From the NCBI RefSeq assembly GCF_042186555.1, contig NC_133324.1, positions 6,613,758 to 6,677,757 on the forward strand: a stretch of DNA of 64,000 bases, written 5' to 3'. Source of the DNA: Aquarana catesbeiana (taxonomy: Eukaryota; Chordata; Amphibia; Anura; Ranidae). Positions 57,983 through 64,000 of this stretch are shown here, in pieces. Made by a program: the position numbers and the translations under genes. The notes below the pieces were generated by a model that saw only the letters and a list, made by a program, of their open reading frames with translations, was not told the DNA's origin and ran no database searches. Within the stretch, counting starts at the first letter, position 1. Every line of letters begins with the position of its first letter.

Positions 57983-58714
57983 ATGAGTATATAAGGACAT
58001 AGAGAACATCTCCAAGTGGATTACTCTACCTGCAACTCAACCCATCTACGCCTTTACAGTCACTACGATTCCATACCGGGAAGGTTTTCTCTCCTTTTTA
58101 TAACTATATACTAGACTGTCTGTACCACTAACAAGGCTTCAGATACTAAATGCAGGGAAGTGTCCACTTGATATGGTTGTAACTCTACTACTATATGCAG
58201 TATGTACTGTTTTTAAACTAAATGTCTAGTTTTGCAATTTTAAGCTAATAAAATTTAAAATTTCATTTCTATCTTTTCATAGTTGAATTACTTATGTGCC
58301 CTCAAAGTCCCATTCCTCGTAGTTTTCCATTTCTATATATACAATTATAGGGACGTTGGCACATTTTTTGCCAGTACCTACAGTTTACCTGTTCTGAGGT
58401 ACTTATTAAACTAGGACCTCCTTTTTGCCTACCTCTTTATATTGCACTCTACTTCACGCGGTGAAGTTTCCAGGGGAGGCAGCAGCCATATTTACACCTA
58501 AGCGTGGAACTATACATATACAGTATATAGATGTTGCGTTGTATTATATGGTAGTGTGTAACAATGTATTACTGGCAGTTATAATAGGAATGTGTTTATT
58601 TTCTCAGGTTTCGGCGTTGCTGTCATCAGGCCCCTTATCTCCGGTTACGAAAGGCCTGTGATTATTGAAAACATCAACTTTAGTTTTGGGCCATGGCAGG
58701 TGTGTCTTCATGTG

Positions 58715-60050
58715 CAATCACTTCTTTCTGTAGGGGTCCCCCAAGGCTCTGTCCCTGAAACCCTTCTCTTTTCTAGCCACACCTCCTCATTTGATAACCT
58801 TCTACGGCTCCCAGTACCAGCTCTATGCTAATGACACCCAAATCTATCTCTCTACTCCCCACCGCACCCCTTCAGTCTCCTCTCACAATACTAACTTATT
58901 AACTGACAAATCAGTATCACACCACACCACTTCTTCAAACTCAATCTTTCTAAAACTGAGCTCATAATTCTCGCCCACCCTTCCCCCACCCATGCCCACC
59001 TCCCTTACTTTCAATAAAGATCAATAATACAACTATAAGTCCCCCCACTCATGGCAGGGTGCTATGTGACATCCTGGACTCTGGCCTGTCCTTTCAGCCC
59101 AGAATCCAATCACTGTCCTAACTTTTTAGACTTCACCTCAACATTATCTTCAAAATCTGCCCCTTCTCAGCCAATGAAACCACTAAGCTACTCCTTCACT
59201 CCCTTGTTATCACTCACCTTGACTATTGCAAGCTCCCTTCTCATACGACTGCCTCAGCATAGGCTATCCTCCCTTTAGTCTCTCATGATTGCTATTCCCA
59301 TGGTCATTTCACTTACCAGCTTCTCAGGGTCTCTGCCAATCTTTCCACTGGCTTCCATTCCATGTCTGCCACTTTTCTCTGCCAATCCCTCCAATGGCCT
59401 CCATTTAGTGTCCTCCACCCCTCTTTGTCAGCTCCTTCCCTGGCTTCCATTCAGTGTCCTCCACCGCTTTTTGTCAGCCCCTTCACTGGCTTCCATTCAG
59501 TGTCCTCCACCCCTCTCTGCCAATCCCTCCACTGGCTTCCATTCAGTGTCCACCACCCCTCTCTGCCAATCCCTCCGCTAGCTTCCATTCAGTGTCCTCC
59601 ACCCACCTCTGCCAATCCCTCCACTGGCCTCCATTCAGTGTCCTCAACCACCCTCTGCCAATCCCTCCGCTAGCTTCCATTCAGTGTCCTCCACCCACCT
59701 CTGCCAATCCCTCCACTGGCCTCCATTCAGTGTCCTCAACCACTCTCTGCCAATCCCTCCACAGGCTTTCATTCAGTGTCCTCCACCCCTCTATGCCAAT
59801 CCCTCCACTGGCCTCCACTCAGTGTCCTCCACCCCTCTATGCCAATCACTGGCTTCCATGTAGTGCCCTTCACCCCTCTCTGTCAATTCCCTAACAAAAA
59901 AAAAAAAAATTCTAAATGACAACAACATACCAAGCCATCCACAACCCAATTAACATCTCCAGTCTTGTCTCAACATATCACTCAAGCCGTCCTCTCCAAT
60001 AATCCCAAGACCTCCTGCTCTCTAGAATCTCCCTTGTGACCTTCTTCAAT
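58715..60050 (+). pseudogene. L2/CR1-like LINE RT remnant in intron 2 of copy E
   Basis: The plus strand encodes a GVPQGSV motif (58733-58754) and, frameshifted, YADDTQIYLST-like sequence (AND in place of the catalytic ADD), then LLTD, LNLSKTELIILAHPSPT. After 59040 DYC and later motifs follow, leading into the 46-bp array. Intron 2 of the protease resumes near 60060 with similarity to 13320-13440. Confidence 0.8.
59290..59890. repeat. 46-bp minisatellite derived from a LINE
   Basis: About 11-12 units of tctgccaatccctccactgg plus a cttccattcagtgtcctcca segment and cccctc. The same words occur once in the sister LINEs at 53940-54000 and, inverted, at 44440-44510, as the VSTTPLCQSLHWLPF region. 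So the array grew from RT coding sequence. Confidence 0.85.
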
Positions 60051-60369
60051 GCTCACCTTCAGTAAAGGGGTGGAGGGGTAGGTGAGAAAATGTGTCACGC
60101 CAAAGAATGTCAAGGGGCATAAGATGGCACTAGAAGTACCTAGGAGATGAGCCGTTGGCAAACTGAGAAGGTAGACGCCTGCCAAACATCAAAGAGTGAA
60201 GATATGTGGAGAAGCTTTCTCCTTCTATCCCCAATGGCAAAACCTCTCTATATTCCAAGAAAAGAATACAGTCTTGCTGGCATAGATACATAAAACCAAT
60301 AGGAGGGCTGAAGGTGCTGCTTTGGATTTCTGCCAGTGTTAGCAGCATGTCTGACTGCCTAGATAATTA

Positions 60370-61966
60370 CAGTGCCTTGAAAAAGTATTCACACCCCTTG
60401 ACATTTTCCACATTTTGTCATGTTACAACCAAAAACGTAAATGTATTTTACTGGGATTTCAAGTGATAGACCAACACAAAGTGGCACATAATTTTTTTAC
60501 AAATAAATATGTGAAAAGTGTGGGGGGAGGGACATTTGTATGGCGCCCCGCTGAGTCTATACTTTGTAGAACCCCCTTTCTCTGCAATTACAGCTGCAAG
60601 TCTTTTTGGGGATGTCTCTACCAGCTTTGCACATCTAGAGAGGGACATTTTTGCTCATTCTTCTTTGCAAAATATCTCAAGCTCTGTCAGATTGGATGGA
60701 GAGCGTCTGTGAACAGCAATTTCCAAGTCTTGTCACAGATTCTCATTGTGATTTAGGTCTGGACTGTGACTGGGCCATTCTAGCACATGAATATGCTTTG
60801 ACCTAAACCATTCCATTGTAGCTCTGGCTGGATGTTTCGGGTCGTTGTCCTGCTGGAAGGTGAACCTCCGCCCCAGTCTCAAGTCTTTTGCAGACTCTAA
60901 CAGGTTTTCTTCTAAGATTGTCCTGTATTTGGCCCCATCCATCTTCCCATCAACTCTGACCAGCTTCCCTGTCCCTGCTGAAGAAAAGCATCCACATAAC
61001 ATGATTCTACCACCACCATATTTCACGGTGGGGATGGTGTGTTCAGGGTGATGTGCAGTGTTAGTTTTCCCCCACACATAGCGTTTTGCTTTTGGGCCAA
61101 AAAGCTCAATTTTGGTCTCATCTGTCTAGAGCACCTTCTTCCACATGTTTGCTGTGTCCTCCACATAGCTTCTGCCAAACCGCAAATGGGACTTCTTATG
61201 GCTTTATTTTAACAATGGTTTTCTTCTTCCCACTCTTCCATAAAGGGCAGATTTGTGGAGAACACGACTAATAGTTGTCCTGTGGACAGATTCTCCCACC
61301 TGAGCTGTGGATCTCTGCAGCTCCTCCAGAGTTACCATGGACCTCTTGGCTCTTCTCTGATGAATGCTCTCCTTGCCGGGCCGGTCAGTTTAGGTGGACG
61401 GCCATGTCTTGGTAGGTTTGCAGTTGTGCCATACTCTTTCCATTTTCCGATGATGGATTGAACAGAGCTCCGTGAGATGTTCAAAGCTTGGGAGATGTTT
61501 TTTATAACCTAACCCTGCTTTATACTTCTCCACAACTTTATCCCTGACCTGTCTGGTGTGTTCCTTGGCCTCCATGATGCTTTTTGTTCACTAAGGCTCT
61601 CTAACACACCTCTGAGGGCTTCACAGAACAGCTGTATTATAAATACTATAACTACTGAGATTAAATTACACATAGGTGGACTCTATTTACTAATTAGGTG
61701 ACTTCTGAAGGCAATTGGTTCCAATAGTTTTTAGTTAGTTGTATCAGAAAAAAATGGGCTGAATACAAATGCACGCCTCACTTTTTCAATATTTATTTGT
61801 AAAAAAATTTGAAAACCATTTATCATTTTCCTTCCACTTCACAATTATGTGCCACTTTGTGTTGGTCTATCACATAAAATCCCAATAAAATACATTTACG
61901 GTTTTGGTTGTAACATGACAAACTGTGGAAAACTTCAAGGGGTATGAATACTTTTTCAAGGCACTG
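60370..61966 (-). mobile_element. Tc1-like transposon, nearly full length
   Basis: TA duplications at 60368-60369 and 61967-61968; termini cagtgcctt and aaggcactg with long inverted repeats. The minus-strand transposase is broken by frameshifts and stops. HTH region from 61575 (KEHTRQVRDKVVEKYKAGLG type), then DDE part 61077-60733 with KYGGGRIM, FQQDNDPKH and PDLNHNENL, and the C-terminal end at 60648-60448. Intron 2 of copy E reads continuously across the TA site compared with copy B. Confidence 0.92.
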
Positions 61967-62224
61967 TACTTATGTGATCTTAAGCTAAAGGAAAGTTTTG
62001 GAGTCCAGAACGGCGGGTCCTTTTTCTCCATGGGGTAGGTGAAGTGGTCTTTATATAAAACAATGACTTCATGATTCTTCTTCCACAGATCAGCGAAAAA
62101 TCCCACTTTTGCGTTGGTTCCCTTCTAAACGATCGCTGGGTTGTCACTACTGCCCGCTGCGGAGTCACGTGAGTCTTATATGATAATATTCCACTACAAA
62201 GTCATTGTTCACTGCAATGCTTCA

Positions 62225-62515
62225 CTGGTAATTTGTCCTTCCTGAGCCTCTGGTTTATAGATCAGATACATCCTAAATATAGAACCATTTATCCAACTGT
62301 CCATCCAGAGCCTCTGGTTTATAGACCAGATACATCCTAAATATAGAACCATTTATCCAACTGTCCATCCAGAGCCTCTGGTTTATAGACCAGATAATCC
62401 GAAATATAGAACCATTCATCCAACTGTCCCTCCAGAGCCTCTGGTTTATAGACCGGATACATCCTAAATATAGAACCATTCATCCAACTGTCCATCCAGA
62501 GCCTCTGGTTTATAT
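62225..62515. repeat. 64-bp intronic minisatellite in intron 3 of copy E
   Basis: About four and a half copies of the unit seen in copy B (agaaccatttatccaactgt, ccatccagagcctctgg), with starts at 62281 and 62345. Units within E are more alike than those in B. Confidence 0.9.
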
Positions 62516-62529
62516 ACTATGAAAGATAA

Positions 62530-63250
62530 TGTAAAATGATACCCATCGCGTCACGTTTTAAAATTGCGCACACTTGTGGAATGGCGTCAAACTTCAGTGC
62601 AGTGGAACCTTGGATTACGAGCATAATCCGTTCCAGGAGAATGCTTGTAATCCAAAGCATTTGCAAATCAAAGCGAGTTTCCCCATAGAATGGGGACGAA
62701 TGGAATGGAAACGAAGATAATTCGTTCCGCATTGACTTCTATTGCATGCAATATCGCATGTGGCCAGAGGTGGGGGGGCGCCGGAGAGCCTCGAAAATAC
62801 TCGGGGACAGCTCGGCTGAACTTGGAAAGCCTCGGAAAGGCTCGGAAGCACTCAGGAACAGGGAATTTCCAAGTGTTTCCGAGTGGTTCTGAGTAATTCC
62901 GTACGGCTCCGAACGGCTCCGAACCATTCCGAGTGTCACCGGCGCCCCCCCCCCCGCACCTCTGGCCAAATGCGGTACTGCACACCCCATTAGCTTGAAT
63001 TCTGCTCGTTTTGCAAGACAACACTCGCAAACCGAGTCAGAATTTAAAAAAAAAATGTTGCTCGTCTTTCAAAACGCTCGTTACTCGTTATCCAAGGTTC
63101 CACTGTACTTAAAAATCTCAATAGGCGACGCTTTAAAATGTTTACAGGTTCCATGTTTAGAGTTACAGAGGAGGTCTAGTGCTAGAATTATTGCTCTCGC
63201 TCTGACGTTGGCGGCGTATGTAACCCGTGTGTATCCGGCTCTGATACCAG
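62530..63250. mobile_element. DNA transposon fragment split by a mariner-type MITE
   Basis: The outer sequence (62540-62599 and 63106-63250) relates to 34380-34580 and 29790-29880. The MITE at 62600-63105 divides it: acttcagtg and tacttaaaaatctc rejoin across it. Confidence 0.55.
62600..63105. mobile_element. Mariner-type palindromic MITE
   Basis: Ends cagtggaaccttggattacg and cgttatccaaggttccactg; right flank TA, left flank mutated. It has a GC-rich palindromic centre with repeated ctcggaa/ttccgag words (62790-62950). Related to 41021-41519. Confidence 0.8.
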
Positions 63251-63773
63251 CCAGTACCCTCACCAGCCACTCACAGCACCGCACCTCCCTGGTATATAGA
63301 GTACACTTTATGGCTTTTGGTAGTAGGTTCTGAGAAATCCAGACCAGGTCAGAATGTATCCAGGCCAAGAATATTTTAAAAATGATAAGACTCCTAATCC
63401 TCACAGTAGGTAACGTTTGTGTTTTCTCTTCCATCCAGACCTTCCAGTGTTGTACATCTTCCTGATTCATTTTTTGGGATCCAAAGGAAGAGCTTGAGGA
63501 ATGCTCGGGTAGGTTCTGATTACTGAGAGGAGCTTTTTTTGTATTTTATCCACATTAATACCGGACACTTTCACCCCCTTCCTGCCCAGGACAATTTTCA
63601 GCTTTCAGCGCTCTCACATTTTGAATGACAATTACTCATGGAACACTGTACCTAAATGACATTTTTAAAATATTGTTTTTAGACAAGTAGAGCTTTCTCT
63701 TGGTGGTTTTTATTTAATTACCACTGGCATTTTTTTTAAATTTTGTGCTATATAAGATTTTGTGAAAGTTTTA

Positions 63774-64000
63774 TGCCCCGTACACACGGTCGGACTTTGT
63801 TCAGACATTCCGACAACAAAATCCTAGGATTTTTTCCGACGGATGTTGGCTCAAACTTGTCTTGCATACACACGGTCACACAAAGTTGTCGGAAAATCCG
63901 ATCGTTCTGAACGCGGTGACGTAAAACACGTACGTCGGGACTATAAACGGGGCAGTGGCCAATGGCTTTCATCTCTTTATTTATTCTGAGCATGCGTGGC
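63774..64000. mobile_element. Harbinger-like MITE, cut by the window end
   Basis: TTA (63771-63773) then tgccccgtacacacggtcgg, the same terminus as 47368. It continues with gtccgac/gtcggaa palindromic words and runs off the window. Confidence 0.75.

Larger units (their letters stand above)
57114..58427. mobile_element. Palindromic body-less Penelope derivative
   Basis: Exact 16-bp duplication cctacctctttatatt at 57098-57113 and 58428-58443. Two ~600-bp arms are inverted copies that meet at about 57720-57730 with a ~10-bp spacer; each arm has one hammerhead motif. A ~90-bp tail (58338-58427) lies outside the right arm only. The layout equals the PLE at 24433-29318 minus its coding body. It sits in intron 1 of copy E. 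Confidence 0.85.
54617..63508 (+). pseudogene. Chymotrypsinogen-like copy E, open but catalytically dead, partial
   Basis: Four exons in frame: 54617-54668, 58608-58711, 62089-62168, 63439-63508 (sizes 52, 104, 80, 70; exon 4 is nine bases short, in frame). Splice sites are GT-AG. Exon 1 gives MSILRVLSSLVLLSGEYG. Exon 2 starts GFGVAVIRP, so the first cysteine of the pro-peptide is Phe, and the activation site RIVNGE has become RPVIIE, not cleavable there. Exon 3 reads WVVTTARC: the catalytic His57 is Arg. Exons 5-7 would lie beyond the window. Introns hold a PLE fragment, a Tc1-hosted minisatellite, a palindromic PLE derivative, a LINE and a Tc1. It is most likely a pseudogene; a non-catalytic homologue cannot be excluded because no stop or frameshift is visible. 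Confidence 0.85.

Noticed and set aside
62668..63030. Frames in the GC-rich palindromic stretch
   Set aside because: Part of a mariner-type MITE with repeated ctcggaa words; not coding.

Overview
The window looks like nuclear DNA of a vertebrate, most likely an anuran amphibian and perhaps a ranid frog. The evidence is vertebrate-type seven-exon pancreatic serine protease genes with GT/AG introns, embedded in dense Tc1/mariner, hAT-like, Harbinger-like, L1/Tx1-like, L2/CR1-like and Penelope-like (PLE) repeats. The species is inference.

The genic backbone is a cluster of five chymotrypsinogen-type (CTRL/CTRB-like) copies. Copy A (minus, 2201-8915) is broken. Copy B (plus, 12406-21820) is intact: seven exons give a 263-residue pre-pro-enzyme. 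Copy C (minus, 38447-42124) has lost exons 3-6. Copy D (plus, 46060-48124) keeps only exons 1-2, both frameshifted. Copy E (plus, 54617-63508, continuing past the window) keeps four open exons but has lost the catalytic His and the activation site. A/B and C/D are two head-to-head pairs, so an ancestral divergent pair was probably duplicated. All five carry an upstream E-box plus TTTTCC module resembling the pancreas-specific PTF1 site, intact in A-D and altered in E. The TATA box is intact only in A and B.

The other conspicuous content is mobile DNA. A young Penelope-like retroelement (24433-29318) with an intact RT plus GIY-YIG reading frame sits inside a Tc1 transposase gene, flanked by an exact 14-bp target duplication. 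It carries ~705-bp inverted pLTRs, each with a hammerhead-ribozyme-like motif. The same motif class recurs in about nine places. Three are small body-less PLE derivatives bounded by 15-16-bp duplications: 4244-4898, 32910-33021 and the 1.3-kb palindrome 57114-58427.

Several large minisatellites (units of 21, 25, 32, 35, 46 and 64 bp) are present. Some visibly arose from sequence inside a transposon. Two solo LTRs with 5-bp duplications, L1-like remnants, TTAA-flanked and TA-flanked MITEs, and Harbinger-like MITEs fill most of the rest. I found no tRNA, rRNA or CRISPR features and no protein-coding host gene other than the protease cluster.
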